A stretch of DNA of 64,000 nucleotides. Origin: Salegentibacter holothuriorum (GTDB lineage Bacteria > Bacteroidota > Bacteroidia > Flavobacteriales > Flavobacteriaceae). Under the pieces are notes generated by a model. The model saw only the letters and a program-made list of their open reading frames with translations, had not been told where the DNA came from and made no database searches. Each line of letters begins with the position of its first letter. Positions within the stretch are counted from its first letter, which is position 1. Both the position numbers and the translations under genes were made by a program. Location of the stretch: NCBI RefSeq assembly GCF_900168045.1, contig NZ_FUYY01000002.1, forward strand, positions 124,001 to 188,000, read 5' to 3'. Of this stretch, positions 16,214-25,416 are shown one piece after another.

Positions 16214-16690
16214 ATGACCAAAAAACTTATTTTACAAAGTTCTGTATCCATTGGCATTTGTTTGCTCTTTGGACTTATGGGTGTAATTGCCACACAAACG
16301 GGCCATGAAATCTGGTACCCCAATTTAAACAAACCCTGGTTTAAGCCTCCCGATATATTTTTTGGTTTTATTTGGCTAATAATGTACATACTAATGGGTA
16401 TTGCTGCCGGAATTGTATGGAACAAAGGTTTTTATCATAAATGGGTAAAAACCGCTTTATATCATTTTGGATTTCAATTGCTCATAAACGGTTCCTGGTC
16501 CTTACTTTTCTTCGGACTACAAAAACCATTTTTAGCTTTACTAAGCATCACGCTGCTATTTATACTTATACTACTCACCATCAAATGGTTCAAAGTGGTA
16601 AGCAAAACCGCAGCTTATTTAATGATTCCATATGCAGTTTGGGTATTATTCGCAATGATCTTAAATTTTGAGATCTGGCGACTTAATTAA
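16214..16690 (+). CDS. tspO: TspO/MBR family protein
   Basis: 158 residues and five membrane helices, the normal TspO size. The conserved WYPNLNKPWFKPP segment follows helix 1, and later W, N and Y positions of the family (NGSWSLLFFG) are present. TspO proteins bind porphyrins and sterol-like ligands in the outer or inner membrane and are linked to stress and light responses. It is divergent from mvaD and overlaps the convergent flavoprotein gene by 4 bp. Confidence 0.88.
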   Translation: MTKKLILQSSVSIGICLLFGLMGVIATQTGHEIWYPNLNKPWFKPPDIFFGFIWLIMYILMGIAAGIVWNKGFYHKWVKTALYHFGFQLLINGSWSLLFFGLQKPFLALLSITLLFILILLTIKWFKVVSKTAAYLMIPYAVWVLFAMILNFEIWRLN

Positions 16691-17907
16691 TCTTCACTCA
16701 TTGCTTTTGCGGCAAGAAATCCACCCGTCCAGGCATTTTGAAAGTTAAATCCGCCGGTTATGGCATCTATATTTAAAACTTCTCCCGCTAAAAACAGGTT
16801 TTTATGAAGCTTGCTCTCAAAAGTTTTAAAATTAATTTCTTTCAAATTAACTCCGCCTGCAGTTACAAATTCTTCTTTGAATGTACTTTTCCCGTTTACT
16901 TTAAAGATCCCTTTAATGAGTTGATCACTTAAATCTTGAAGCTGATTTTTATTTAAATCGGCCCAGGTAGTACCTTCTAAGATATTAGAAGCTATCACCA
17001 GGTTTTTCCACAAGCGTTTAGGCAAATCGAATTGCGCATTTTTTACCACCTGTTGTTTAGCTAGTTCTGTTTTTAGATCTTTTAAATCAGCTAAGATTTC
17101 TTCTGAAGTAAACCCGGGCAACCAGTTTACCAGTATTTCAAATTGATAATTTAGCTTCTCCAGATCCCTTGCCCCCCAGGCTGATAGTTTTAAAATCCCC
17201 GGACCACTCATTCCCCAGTGGGTTATTAACAAAGGCCCTTTACTTTCTAAATTAATCTTTTTAGAATTTATTTTCACCTCTGCCTCAGTAGTGATCCCGG
17301 GTAGATCTTTAATTCGGACATCTTGAATATTGAAAGTAAAAAGAGAAGGTACCGGTTCTATGATCTGATGACCGAGTTTCTTTAGCATGCTCCACATCTT
17401 AGGATTACTCCCGGTGGCGAGCATAATTTTTCCTGCTGAAAAATCACCTTTATTCGTTTTAACACTCCAGAAGTTTTCTTCCTTTCCAAAATTTTGAACC
17501 GCGTGACTCTTAAAAACCTGAATCTTTAATCTTTCGGTTTCCTGCAAGAAGCAGTTGATAATACTTTGCGAATCATCTGAAACAGGAAAAACCCGGCCAT
17601 CATCTTCAATCTTTAACTCAATTCCCCTTTTCTCAAACCACTCCATGGTATCCCCGGTCATAAACCCATGAAAAGGCCCCAGCAATTCTTTTTCCCCACG
17701 AGGGTAATTAAGGCTAAGTTCTTTCGGAATAAATTCGGCGTGAGTTACATTACACCTGCCACCGCCAGAAATTTTTACTTTGGTTAGCACTTCTTTGCCG
17801 CGTTCAAAAATGGCAATTTTTAGATTGGGATTAAATTCAGCTGCATTTATCGCTGCAAAAAAACCTGCCGCTCCACCGCCTATAATTATAATGTCTAAAT
17901 ACTGCAT
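16687..17907 (-). CDS. NAD(P)/FAD-dependent oxidoreductase, HI0933/BaiN family
   Basis: About 406 residues. It starts with a dinucleotide-binding IIIIGGGAAGFFAA motif and has KISGGGRCNVTHAE, the hallmark of the HI0933-like family, near residue 50. The end LAGEVLNIDAITGGFNFQNAWTGG closes the FAD site. Related proteins include BaiN and RdsA; their substrates are mostly unknown. I start at ATG 17907; the frame continues up to a TTG at 17922 that lacks family homology. Not clearly in an operon. Confidence 0.85.
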   Translation of the reverse strand: MQYLDIIIIGGGAAGFFAAINAAEFNPNLKIAIFERGKEVLTKVKISGGGRCNVTHAEFIPKELSLNYPRGEKELLGPFHGFMTGDTMEWFEKRGIELKIEDDGRVFPVSDDSQSIINCFLQETERLKIQVFKSHAVQNFGKEENFWSVKTNKGDFSAGKIMLATGSNPKMWSMLKKLGHQIIEPVPSLFTFNIQDVRIKDLPGITTEAEVKINSKKINLESKGPLLITHWGMSGPGILKLSAWGARDLEKLNYQFEILVNWLPGFTSEEILADLKDLKTELAKQQVVKNAQFDLPKRLWKNLVIASNILEGTTWADLNKNQLQDLSDQLIKGIFKVNGKSTFKEEFVTAGGVNLKEINFKTFESKLHKNLFLAGEVLNIDAITGGFNFQNAWTGGFLAAKAMSED

Positions 17908-17980
17908 TTTTCTTTGGTTCAAAGTTTCGAGTTCAAAAATTCAAGATTTCAGCATTCTTGTATTTTGACTCGTATTTTCA

Positions 17981-18667
17981 TTAAAAAAGTCTATCCGGAA
18001 AATCAGAAATAATTCCGTCTACCCCAAATTCGCGCATCCGCTGAATATCCTTTAGTTCGTTTACCGTCCAGACATTTACCTTAAATCCGGCCTTGTGAGA
18101 TGCCTTCACATTATCTCGGGTAATTATTCCCAAAGAAGGATGAATTGCCGATGCTTTTAGAAGTTTTCCCAGCTCTATTGCTTCGGCAACACTGGCTTTA
18201 CTCAAAATCCCCAATGCTATATTTTCGTCTAGTTGCCGCATCTGAAACAACTCATTTTTCTGAAAACTGGAAACGATAAAATCTTTATAGTTCCAGTTTT
18301 TTTCGGCTATATATTTTTTGATGATTTCGGCAGTAGCCGTCGCAGTATTCAAACCTTTTAATTCAATATTTATAGTGCATTTTCCCTGAATAAAATCCAG
18401 AACCTCGGTAAGTTGAGGTACTTTAAATGCATTCTCCACTTTTAAAGCTTTTATTTCGGCTAAAGACTTTTTAGCGACTTCACCACTTCCATTGGTATTT
18501 CGGTCTAAAGTAAAATCGTGAATCACGACCAACTCACCGGTTTTACATCTATGCACATCAATTTCTATAGCATCAACGCCAAAATTCAATGCCTTTTGTA
18601 TGCTTTCCAGGGTATTTTCTGCCAAATGCCCTTTGGCTCCACGGTGACCAATTTTCAATAAATCCAT
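17981..18667 (-). CDS. Glycerophosphodiester phosphodiesterase
   Basis: 228 residues of the GDPD TIM barrel. The catalytic HRG (residues 8-10), the AENT segment, the metal-binding EIDVH and the second His in VIHDFTLDRNTNG are all there. It hydrolyses glycerophosphodiesters to glycerol-3-phosphate and an alcohol. There is no signal peptide, so a cytoplasmic UgpQ-like role is likelier than a periplasmic GlpQ role. A TACCTTTG element lies directly upstream, leaving almost no leader. Confidence 0.88.
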   Translation of the reverse strand: MDLLKIGHRGAKGHLAENTLESIQKALNFGVDAIEIDVHRCKTGELVVIHDFTLDRNTNGSGEVAKKSLAEIKALKVENAFKVPQLTEVLDFIQGKCTINIELKGLNTATATAEIIKKYIAEKNWNYKDFIVSSFQKNELFQMRQLDENIALGILSKASVAEAIELGKLLKASAIHPSLGIITRDNVKASHKAGFKVNVWTVNELKDIQRMREFGVDGIISDFPDRLF

Positions 18668-18671
18668 TTTG

Positions 18672-18679
18672 CAAAGGTA
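18672..18679 (-). promoter_or_regulatory. Possible -7 element for GDPD gene
   Basis: The minus strand reads TACCTTTG, ending 4 nt before the ATG at 18667. If used, the mRNA would be nearly leaderless. No good -33 box at 19 nt. Confidence 0.35.
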
Positions 18680-18859
18680 TTCAATTAACTCAAATGCGTG
18701 TTTTTTTAACGATATCTGGTTTTTTGTTGAACGTTTAGAAACTCTTATAAATTCTTAACATTTTATTGTAACCGATGCTGCTTAATTTTATGTTGTACCT
18801 CTCGAAAACCTATTATATAATATTAATTTTAAAGGTTTCCGGATAAATTAAACTACACT

Positions 18860-19381
18860 ATGGAAAAATGGTTTGAAGCGTCGTGGACGTCTATAATAGC
18901 AATTTTATTAACCGCTTTAGGAATTTACGTGGCCATTATACTTTTTACAAGAATTGCGGGAAAACGTAGTTTTTCTAAAATGTCAAGTTTTGACTTTGCG
19001 ATGACGGTTGCGGTAGGTTCAATTATAGCCTCAACTATTTTATCTAAATCTGTTAGTTTGGTACAGGGAGTTGTAGGTCTCGCCGCAGTATATATTTTAC
19101 AAATCTCGGCCGCGTTCTTAAGACGTTGGCCCGCGGTTCAAAAAGTAATAGATAATGCTCCCTTACTAATTATGGATAGGCAAACTATTTTATATGATAA
19201 CTTAAAAAAAGCCAGAGTAACCGAAAGTGATTTGCGCTCTAAATTAAGGGAGGCAAATGTTTTACACCTCTCACAGGTTCGTGCGGTAGTATTTGAATCT
19301 ACGGGAGACATTTCAGTTTTACATACCTCACAAGAGGACCAGGAGCTGGAGGACTGGCTCACAAAAGATGTAAGGAGGTAA
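18860..19381 (+). CDS. DUF421 (YetF-like) membrane protein
   Basis: 173 residues: three membrane helices in the first 90 residues, with the family's RIAGKRSFSKMSSFDFAMTVAVGSI motif near 33-57, then a soluble C-terminal domain. YetF-like proteins have unknown function; some sit with germination or stress genes. It is shorter than the roughly 230 residues of YetF. It stands alone, 125 nt before the YqcI-type gene. Confidence 0.82.
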   Translation: MEKWFEASWTSIIAILLTALGIYVAIILFTRIAGKRSFSKMSSFDFAMTVAVGSIIASTILSKSVSLVQGVVGLAAVYILQISAAFLRRWPAVQKVIDNAPLLIMDRQTILYDNLKKARVTESDLRSKLREANVLHLSQVRAVVFESTGDISVLHTSQEDQELEDWLTKDVRR

Positions 19382-19456
19382 ATCTACCTTTTAAAATAGA
19401 TTATAGGGCTGCCTGTTAATCTTATTAAATTTTGAATTAATTTATTCTTAAACCTT

Positions 19457-19510
19457 ATGGAACGCCAGCTTAGAGATGGTAGTTTTATAAAAAACCATTC
19501 GATATTATGA
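19457..19510 (+). CDS. Possible 17-residue leader peptide
   Basis: An ATG at 19457 opens a 17-codon frame whose TGA overlaps the ATG of the next gene (ATGA at 19507). Such overlaps often couple translation. The peptide has two Arg, two Ile and two Leu and no strong run of one amino acid. It may be chance. Confidence 0.3.
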   Translation: MERQLRDGSFIKNHSIL

Positions 19511-20202
19511 TTTCTTCCGGAGTAAAACCTAAAGTGAAAAAGTGGAAAGTTAATGCAGATGAAGCTGCAGAATTAGCATTTGAAGATTTTGTTCTAACTA
19601 AAGACCATCCCTGTATGATGGCACAAACCGTGGTGGGCCAGAATCATTTAGACCTGCATACCTACGATGAATTTCCAAGCCGAAGAACAGCCAAAGAAAT
19701 ATATAAAGATTTACAGAACTATATAGAAAACTACGATTTTGAGTCTAATGAATTCTATACATTTATGGCGGTTTTTAAAGACCAGGATTCATTTTCTGAA
19801 ACGCAATTTGAAACTGCACTTTGGAAACAACTGGAGTTCTTACACGATATAGATAATGAAGACTGGGATCCTGAAGTAAGCGATAATCCCAAAGACAAAA
19901 ATTTTAGTTTTAGTATTGCCGGAAAAGCTTTTTATATAGTAGGCATGCATCCAAACAGCAGCCGCAAAGCCAGGCAAAGTCCTTATCCCGCAATTGCTTT
20001 TAATTTACACTGGCAATTTGAAAAGTTAAGAGAAATGGGGGCATTTAATACCGTTCGTGATAAGATTAGAGAACGTGATATAGAACTGCAGGGAAATATA
20101 AATCCTATGTTGGAAGACTTTGGAGAAAATAGCGAGGCCAGGCAATATAGCGGCCGTAAAGTTGAAGAGGAATGGAAATGTCCTTTTCACAGAAAAAAAT
20201 AA
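19507..20202 (+). CDS. YqcI/YcgG family protein (GntA-like guanidino N-hydroxylase family)
   Basis: 231 residues covering the whole YqcI/YcgG family: HPCMMAQ at 34-40, a GMHPNSSRKAR segment near 147-157 and the C-terminal CPFH at 225-228. The family includes GntA, the heme-dependent enzyme that N-hydroxylates enduracididine in guanitoxin synthesis, so a guanidino or amino N-oxygenation is plausible. No guanitoxin genes surround it. It is first of three close genes with PaiB-like and DUF1989 proteins. Function here is inference only. Confidence 0.75.
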   Translation: MISSGVKPKVKKWKVNADEAAELAFEDFVLTKDHPCMMAQTVVGQNHLDLHTYDEFPSRRTAKEIYKDLQNYIENYDFESNEFYTFMAVFKDQDSFSETQFETALWKQLEFLHDIDNEDWDPEVSDNPKDKNFSFSIAGKAFYIVGMHPNSSRKARQSPYPAIAFNLHWQFEKLREMGAFNTVRDKIRERDIELQGNINPMLEDFGENSEARQYSGRKVEEEWKCPFHRKK

Positions 20203-20204
20203 CT

Positions 20205-20822
20205 ATGTATCAGCCAAAAAAATACAAAAAGGACGATCCTGAATTCCTTTTTAAATTTATACAACAGCATCCTTTCGCAACTTTTATACTTAATGGCGAA
20301 AAATTCTTAGCTACGCATATTCCGGTCCTGACGAAAGGGACTGCAAACGACTTTCGTCTCTTTTCGCATATAGCAAACCATAATGAGCAGTTTAAATACT
20401 TAAAAGACGATACAGAAGCATTATTGATTTTCCAGGGTCCACACGGCTATGTTTCTTCTTCCTGGTATAAAGAAAAAGACATTAGCACCTGGGATTATTC
20501 AGCGGTACACGTAAATGTAAAGCTTAAAATGCAATCCCGGCAGGAACTGGAAGACTCGCTAAAAGAACTGGTTGGCACTTTTGAAAAACCACAGGAAGAT
20601 CCATTATACTATAAAGATATTCCAAAGAAAATGATTGAAGAGCATTTGCCCTTAATTACAGGTTTCTGGTGTGAAGTAGAAGAAATTAAGGGTATTGCAA
20701 AACTGCATCAGGGTTATGATAAGGAAGATATTAATTCGGTAACCGCACATTTGGAAAAACAGCAAAATAATTTAAATTCCGCGTTAAGCGAAAACATTAA
20801 AAGAGAGCATAAATGCAAGTAA
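20205..20822 (+). CDS. PaiB-family FMN-binding protein
   Basis: About 205 residues starting MYQPKKYK, the usual PaiB opening, with an FMN-binding split-barrel fold. Visible family marks are THIP near 40, FQGPHGYVSSSWY near 85 and the C-terminal KLHQG motif. PaiB of Bacillus is described as a negative regulator of sporulation and protease genes, but FMN binding suggests an oxidoreductase or heme-linked role. I chose ATG 20205, 2 nt after the upstream stop, over the upstream ATG at 20172 inside that gene. It overlaps the DUF1989 gene by 10 bp. Confidence 0.8.
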   Translation: MYQPKKYKKDDPEFLFKFIQQHPFATFILNGEKFLATHIPVLTKGTANDFRLFSHIANHNEQFKYLKDDTEALLIFQGPHGYVSSSWYKEKDISTWDYSAVHVNVKLKMQSRQELEDSLKELVGTFEKPQEDPLYYKDIPKKMIEEHLPLITGFWCEVEEIKGIAKLHQGYDKEDINSVTAHLEKQQNNLNSALSENIKREHKCK

Positions 20823-21394
20823 TAAAAAAACAATCTGGAGCTGCCTTTAAATTAAAAAAAGGACAGAAACTGAAAGTGATAGATGCCGAAGGTGAACAGG
20901 TTAGTGATATGGTTTTATTTAATGCAAAAGACAGGAGAGAGAAAATATCATCGGGAAAAACCCTTGACTTTGAAGAATCTGTTTTAATAAGCTCAGGCCA
21001 CTTTCTTTGGAGCAATCGCAGCAATAAAATGGCAGAAATTCTTGAAGATACAAATGGGAGAAACGATTTTCTACTCGCGCCATGTAGCCCCGAAACATTT
21101 AAGGTGATGTATGATGATTATGATGGCTACCACCCCAGTTGTTTTGAAAATTTATATACCAGCTTGGAAGAATTTGAAATTCAGCCAGACGATATTCCTA
21201 CGGCTTTCAACATTTTTATGAACGTTCAATTTGATGAGAAGGGAAAAATTAGCGTTGAACCACCATTAAGTAAAGCGGGCGATTACGTATTATTTGAAGC
21301 TAAAATGGATCTCATTGTAGCTTTAACCGCTTGCTCTGCCGAAGACAGCAACAACGGTAGTTTTAAACCTATACATTACGAGATAGTGAAATAA
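20813..21394 (+). CDS. DUF1989 / urea carboxylase-associated family protein
   Basis: 193 residues with the family pattern. Cys91 in APCSPE, His107 and Cys110 in HPSCFENL, and Cys174 in TACSAED may form a metal or catalytic site. PTAFNIFMNV and the SKAGDYV stretch also match. DUF1989 proteins include CgdA and CgdB, the carboxyguanidine deiminase subunits. With a GntA-like neighbour, an action on a hydroxylated guanidino compound is possible. No urea or guanidine carboxylase gene is present in the window. Confidence 0.8.
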   Translation: MQVIKKQSGAAFKLKKGQKLKVIDAEGEQVSDMVLFNAKDRREKISSGKTLDFEESVLISSGHFLWSNRSNKMAEILEDTNGRNDFLLAPCSPETFKVMYDDYDGYHPSCFENLYTSLEEFEIQPDDIPTAFNIFMNVQFDEKGKISVEPPLSKAGDYVLFEAKMDLIVALTACSAEDSNNGSFKPIHYEIVK

Positions 21395-21416
21395 AACCTC
21401 AAGTTTAAAAATAAAA

Positions 21417-21464
21417 AAAGCTGTCTGGAAGATGAGTTTTAAAACACAATTTACAGACAGCTTT
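21417..21464. terminator. Bidirectional terminator between DUF1989 gene and clpX
   Basis: Eleven-base arms (21417-21427 and 21454-21464) enclose 26 nt. An A-run precedes the left arm, giving a T-run for the minus-strand clpX transcript. It sits between two converging genes, so it may serve both. Confidence 0.75.
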
Positions 21465-21505
21465 CACCCATTAAAAAATGAGCACTAAAATATACCTACA
21501 ACGTT

Positions 21506-22738
21506 TTAAGATACCGCTTTAAGCTTATTTATAGTAGATTTATTTAATTTTTCTTCAGCATATTCACGAGTTACCTCAAGTTTACTTTTACCGCTTTCGG
21601 GCATTTCAAACATCGCATCAGTAAGGATTGCTTCACATAAAGATCTCAATCCTCTTGCCCCCAATTTATACTCTACCGCTTTTTCCACAATATAATCTAA
21701 AGCATCATCGGTCATATCGAACTCAATATCGTCCATTTCGAACAACTTCTTATATTGTTTAATAATAGCGTTTTTTGGTTCGGTTAAAATAGATCGAAGC
21801 GTACTTTGATCCAGCGGGTTCATATAAGTTAAGGCTGGTAACCTTCCAATTATTTCAGGAATAAGTCCGAAATCTTTTAAATCCTTCGGAATAATATATT
21901 TAAGAAGGTTGGTTCTTTCTATACTATCATCACTCTTTGAAGCGCTAAAACCAACCGCCTGCATATTCAAACGCTTGCTGATATTTCGCTCAATACCGTC
22001 AAAGGCTCCGCCTGCAATGAAAAGGATATTTTCGGTATCTACCTCAACAAATTTCTGATCGGGGTGTTTACGCCCTCCTTTTGGAGGCACATTAACCGTA
22101 GTTCCTTCCAGTAATTTCAGCAAGGCCTGCTGAACTCCTTCCCCAGAGACATCTCTGGTAATAGAAGGATTATCGCTTTTACGGGCAATTTTATCTATTT
22201 CATCAATAAATACAATTCCGCGTTGTGCTTTTTCAACATTATAATCGGCTGCCTGAAGCAATCTTGTTAAAATACCTTCTACATCTTCCCCAACATATCC
22301 TGCTTCGGTAAGCACCGTAGCATCTACAATAGCCAAAGGCACATTAAGCATTTTTGCAATGGTTTTAGCAATAAGGGTTTTCCCTGTACCGGTTTCCCCA
22401 ACCATGATAATGTTAGATTTTTGAATTTCAACATCATCACCGCTTGCCGGCTGCAAGAGTCTTTTGTAATGGTTATAAACCGCTACAGACATCACTTTTT
22501 TGGTTGCTTCCTGCCCAATTACATATTGATCTAAAAATTCTTTGATCACTTTGGGTTTACTCAACATCAAATCTGAGGACAATTCTTTCGCCTCACCCTG
22601 TTTGAGCTCTTCTAAAACAATGCCGTGAGCCTGCTCTATACATTTATCACATATATGCGCATCCAGCCCTGCTATAAGCAAATTAGTTTCAGGTTTTTTT
22701 CTACCGCAAAACGAACATTCTAATTCTTCTTTCGCCAT
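21506..22738 (-). CDS. clpX: ATP-dependent Clp protease ATP-binding subunit ClpX
   Basis: About 410 residues: N-terminal C4 zinc finger (CSFC...CDKC, residues 6-35), AAA+ core with Walker A GETGTGKT and Walker B DEIDKI, pore GGRKHP and the VGF tripeptide that docks ClpP, which stands in for IGF. It unfolds substrates and feeds them to ClpP. I start at ATG 22738, giving [11 protein letters not shown] as in relatives; the TTG at 22753 is further upstream. Order tig-clpP-clpX is conserved in bacteria. Confidence 0.95.
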   Translation of the reverse strand: MAKEELECSFCGRKKPETNLLIAGLDAHICDKCIEQAHGIVLEELKQGEAKELSSDLMLSKPKVIKEFLDQYVIGQEATKKVMSVAVYNHYKRLLQPASGDDVEIQKSNIIMVGETGTGKTLIAKTIAKMLNVPLAIVDATVLTEAGYVGEDVEGILTRLLQAADYNVEKAQRGIVFIDEIDKIARKSDNPSITRDVSGEGVQQALLKLLEGTTVNVPPKGGRKHPDQKFVEVDTENILFIAGGAFDGIERNISKRLNMQAVGFSASKSDDSIERTNLLKYIIPKDLKDFGLIPEIIGRLPALTYMNPLDQSTLRSILTEPKNAIIKQYKKLFEMDDIEFDMTDDALDYIVEKAVEYKLGARGLRSLCEAILTDAMFEMPESGKSKLEVTREYAEEKLNKSTINKLKAVS

Positions 22739-22790
22739 TTCATCAAATTTCAATTCTCAGTATATAAAATAATCAACTGAAAATTAATTC

Positions 22791-23468
22791 TTATCCTTCT
22801 CTCGTTAAAATTTCATCTATCATACCGTAATCTTTGGCTTTATCGGCCTTCATCCAGTAATCGCGATCACTATCTTCTTCTATCTTCTCGTAAGTTTGTC
22901 CAGAATGTTTAGCGATAATATCGTATAACTCTTTTTTAAGGGTTAAAATTTCCCTTGCGGTGATTTCTATATCACTAGCCTGCCCCTGGGCACCACCAAG
23001 AGGTTGGTGAATCATCACCCTGGAATGTGGCAAACCGCTTCTTTTTCCTTTTTCACCTGCACAAAGTAATACAGCTCCCATTGAGGCTGCCATTCCTGTA
23101 CAAATTGTAGCCACATCTGGTTTTATAAACTGCATAGTATCATAAATTCCCAAACCTGCATAAACACTTCCTCCGGGTGAGTTAATGTATATCTGGATAT
23201 CTTTAGAAGCATCTGTGCTTTCTAAAAACAACATTTGCGCCTGGATAATATTTGCAACCTGGTCGTTAATTGCTGTTCCCATAAAGATAATTCTATCCAT
23301 CATTAGCCTGGAAAAAACGTCCATAGCCACAGCGTTCATTTGTCGCTCTTCAATAATATTAGGAGTCATCCCTGTTGGAGTCATACTGCTCACTATTTTC
23401 TGGTAATAATTACTATTTATACCGTGATGCTTAGTGGCGTATTTTTCAAATTCTTTTCCGTAATCCAT
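22791..23468 (-). CDS. clpP: ATP-dependent Clp protease proteolytic subunit ClpP
   Basis: 225 residues of the ClpP serine protease. The catalytic Ser sits in GMAASMGA and the His in [12 protein letters not shown]; the Asp follows near SDRDY. A tetradecameric barrel partner of ClpX. An N-terminal extension of about 30 residues before the core strand is longer than in E. coli. It lies 37 nt upstream of clpX on the same strand and is separated from tig by a terminator-like hairpin. Confidence 0.95.
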   Translation of the reverse strand: MDYGKEFEKYATKHHGINSNYYQKIVSSMTPTGMTPNIIEERQMNAVAMDVFSRLMMDRIIFMGTAINDQVANIIQAQMLFLESTDASKDIQIYINSPGGSVYAGLGIYDTMQFIKPDVATICTGMAASMGAVLLCAGEKGKRSGLPHSRVMIHQPLGGAQGQASDIEITAREILTLKKELYDIIAKHSGQTYEKIEEDSDRDYWMKADKAKDYGMIDEILTREG

Positions 23469-23516
23469 TAATCTTCTTTTTTTTAAGCTTTTTCTCTTAG
23501 CTGCCTTTTAAGTGAA

Positions 23517-23546
23517 AAGGCGTTAACCCGAATGGTTTAACGCCTT
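23517..23546 (-). terminator. Terminator between tig and clpP
   Basis: A 13-base stem with one mismatch (23517-23529 and 23534-23546) around a 4-nt loop, followed on the minus strand by TTTT. It lies 30 nt after the trigger factor stop. Read-through into clpP may be partial. Confidence 0.75.
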
Positions 23547-23575
23547 AAATATAAGTATAAATTTATAGAAAAAGC

Positions 23576-24898
23576 TTACTCGTAAATCTCTTTCACAAAT
23601 TCATCATAAGTCACTTCTTTTTCTTCAAAAGACATTTTCTCTTTGTAGAAACCAAGCAATTTCTCATTCATTAATTGCTCTGACATTCTTTTTACTTCGT
23701 CCTGATTAGATAGGATTCTTGCCGCGATATCGTCAAGTTCCTTATCTTCAGGGTTCATTTGGCCAAACTGCGCCATCTGTTCTTTGATCTTTTCTTTCGC
23801 AAAAGCTTTAAGATCTTCAAACTCTACTGTAAGTTTATTTTCGTTTACAATTTTACCTTCAATTAACTGGTAACGCAAACCTTCTTCGCTCTTTTCATAT
23901 TCTTCTTTGGCTTCATCTTCTGTCATTGGCTTTTCACCAACTGTTTGAATCCATTTTTGAAGAAATTCTTTAGGAAGTTCAAATTTTGTTTGCTCAATAA
24001 GCTGCTTGGTCACATCGTTCATTAACTGCTGATCGCTTTGCTGCTTAAATTGCTTTGCTGCATCTTCCTTGATCTTTTCTTTAAGCTCGTCTTCACTGGT
24101 TACTTTACCTTCTCCAAAAAGCTTATCGAATAATTCCTGATTAAGTTCAGCAAGTTCTCTATGACTTATTTCATTTACCGTAAACTCAACTTCAATATCA
24201 AGATCGTGAGCTTTATCGTGCTCTACATCCAGATGCTGAACAAGGTCATGATCATCTTCAAAAAGACTTTTGGTCTTTAAAGTAATCACATCTCCAATTT
24301 TAGCCCCAACAAATTTATTTAGATTTCGTTTGCCCTTGATTTTTTCTAATTCAACTGAAGTGTTCTTCTCAATTCCCTCTTCTTCATTTTTGAAAGTTCC
24401 GGCAACGATATCTCCTTCTTCGGCTTCATCTTTAGAAGTGATCTTCCCATATTGCTTACGCATAGACTCAATCTGGCTATTTACCATTTTCTCGTCTGCA
24501 ACAATATTATAATGAGTTACCGGTTTTTCAAGTTCAAGCTTTACATCAAAATCTGGAGCCAAACCAAGTTCAAACTCAAAAGTATATTCTTCTTTATTCC
24601 AATCGAAATTCTCCTGTTCTTTAGGAATAGGATTTCCAAGAACATCCAGTTTTTCTTCGGTAAGGTATTTATTTAATGAATCCTGTAAAAGCTTATTTAC
24701 CTCATCTACCAAAACGGCCTGACCGTATTGTTTTTTTACCATTCCCATAGGCACATGACCTTTTCTAAAGCCGGGAATATTGGCGTTTTTACGGTAATCT
24801 TTTAGGATCTTTTCAACTTTACCGGAATAGTCTTCTTTGGCGATATCTACTTTTACCACCGCATTCAATTCATCAATATTCTCTCTGGTAATATTCAT
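23576..24898 (-). CDS. tig: Trigger factor (ribosome-associated chaperone)
   Basis: 440 residues: N-terminal ribosome-binding domain with the GFRKGHVPMGMVKK signature (residues 42-55), a middle FKBP-like domain and a helical C-terminal chaperone domain rich in Glu and Lys. It binds nascent chains at the ribosome exit. The central PPIase part looks weakly conserved, as in other Bacteroidota. A strong promoter (TTTG, 19 nt, TAATTTTG) stands directly upstream. Confidence 0.93.
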   Translation of the reverse strand: MNITRENIDELNAVVKVDIAKEDYSGKVEKILKDYRKNANIPGFRKGHVPMGMVKKQYGQAVLVDEVNKLLQDSLNKYLTEEKLDVLGNPIPKEQENFDWNKEEYTFEFELGLAPDFDVKLELEKPVTHYNIVADEKMVNSQIESMRKQYGKITSKDEAEEGDIVAGTFKNEEEGIEKNTSVELEKIKGKRNLNKFVGAKIGDVITLKTKSLFEDDHDLVQHLDVEHDKAHDLDIEVEFTVNEISHRELAELNQELFDKLFGEGKVTSEDELKEKIKEDAAKQFKQQSDQQLMNDVTKQLIEQTKFELPKEFLQKWIQTVGEKPMTEDEAKEEYEKSEEGLRYQLIEGKIVNENKLTVEFEDLKAFAKEKIKEQMAQFGQMNPEDKELDDIAARILSNQDEVKRMSEQLMNEKLLGFYKEKMSFEEKEVTYDEFVKEIYE

Positions 24899-24924
24899 CT
24901 TGACTTGTTATAAAAATTGGAGTG

Positions 24925-24955
24925 CAAAATTACACTTTTTTCCCAAGCCAACAAA
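24925..24955 (-). promoter_or_regulatory. Promoter of tig
   Basis: On the minus strand: TTTG (24955-24952), 19 nt, TAATTTTG (24932-24925). Both boxes match the Bacteroidota sigma consensus and the spacing is ideal. The start ATG is 26 nt further on. Confidence 0.75.
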
Positions 24956-24985
24956 GTTTCAAATTATTGAATTCCAGTATAGTTC

Positions 24986-25327
24986 CTAATCTTTTCCCAA
25001 TAACGAAAAAAGCAAGGATTGAAACAAGGATAAAAGCAAGCTAAAAAGCAGCGCAATGAAAAAGCCACTAACCCCAAATCCTGAAACAAAAGCATCAGCT
25101 AATAAAATAATTATCGCATTGATAACCAGCAAAAATAAACCTAGCGTTAAAATAGTTACGGGTAAGGTGAAGATCACCAAAATAGGTTTCACCAGCAAGT
25201 TTAATATGGCAATAACCAGTGCTACAACAATGGCAGTTAAATATCCGCTTACTTCAACACCAGGTAAAAATTTAGCCAGGATCACCACAGCAAGTGCGGT
25301 AAGTAAAATTCTTAATATAAAATTCAT
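24986..25327 (-). CDS. Small membrane protein of phage-holin-4_2/YvlD family
   Basis: 113 residues with four hydrophobic helices and the family's VKPILVIFTLPVTILTLGLF stretch near 47-66. The family is named after phage holins (PF04020) but is widespread in chromosomes with no phage nearby, as here. Role unknown; YvlD-type proteins are linked to cell envelope stress. Single gene between an SGNH lipoprotein gene and tig. Confidence 0.82.
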   Translation of the reverse strand: MNFILRILLTALAVVILAKFLPGVEVSGYLTAIVVALVIAILNLLVKPILVIFTLPVTILTLGLFLLVINAIIILLADAFVSGFGVSGFFIALLFSLLLSLFQSLLFSLLGKD

Positions 25328-25363
25328 AATATTTAGATTAGTTAGTTTCTGAAAAATACAAAA

Positions 25364-25390
25364 AAAGCGCCGGAATAGATCCGGCGCTTT
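25364..25390 (-). terminator. Terminator upstream of SGNH/FadL end
   Basis: An 11-base perfect stem AAAGCGCCGGA/TCCGGCGCTTT around 5 nt. On the minus strand a T-run follows. It lies 27 nt after the stop of the SGNH lipoprotein gene. Confidence 0.85.
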
Positions 25391-25416
25391 ATATTTATAA
25401 ACTAAGTAGTGGTTTT

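Noticed and set aside
24986..25327. Phage holin as sign of a prophage
   Set aside because: The YvlD/holin-4_2 family is common in chromosomes and no other phage gene is near.
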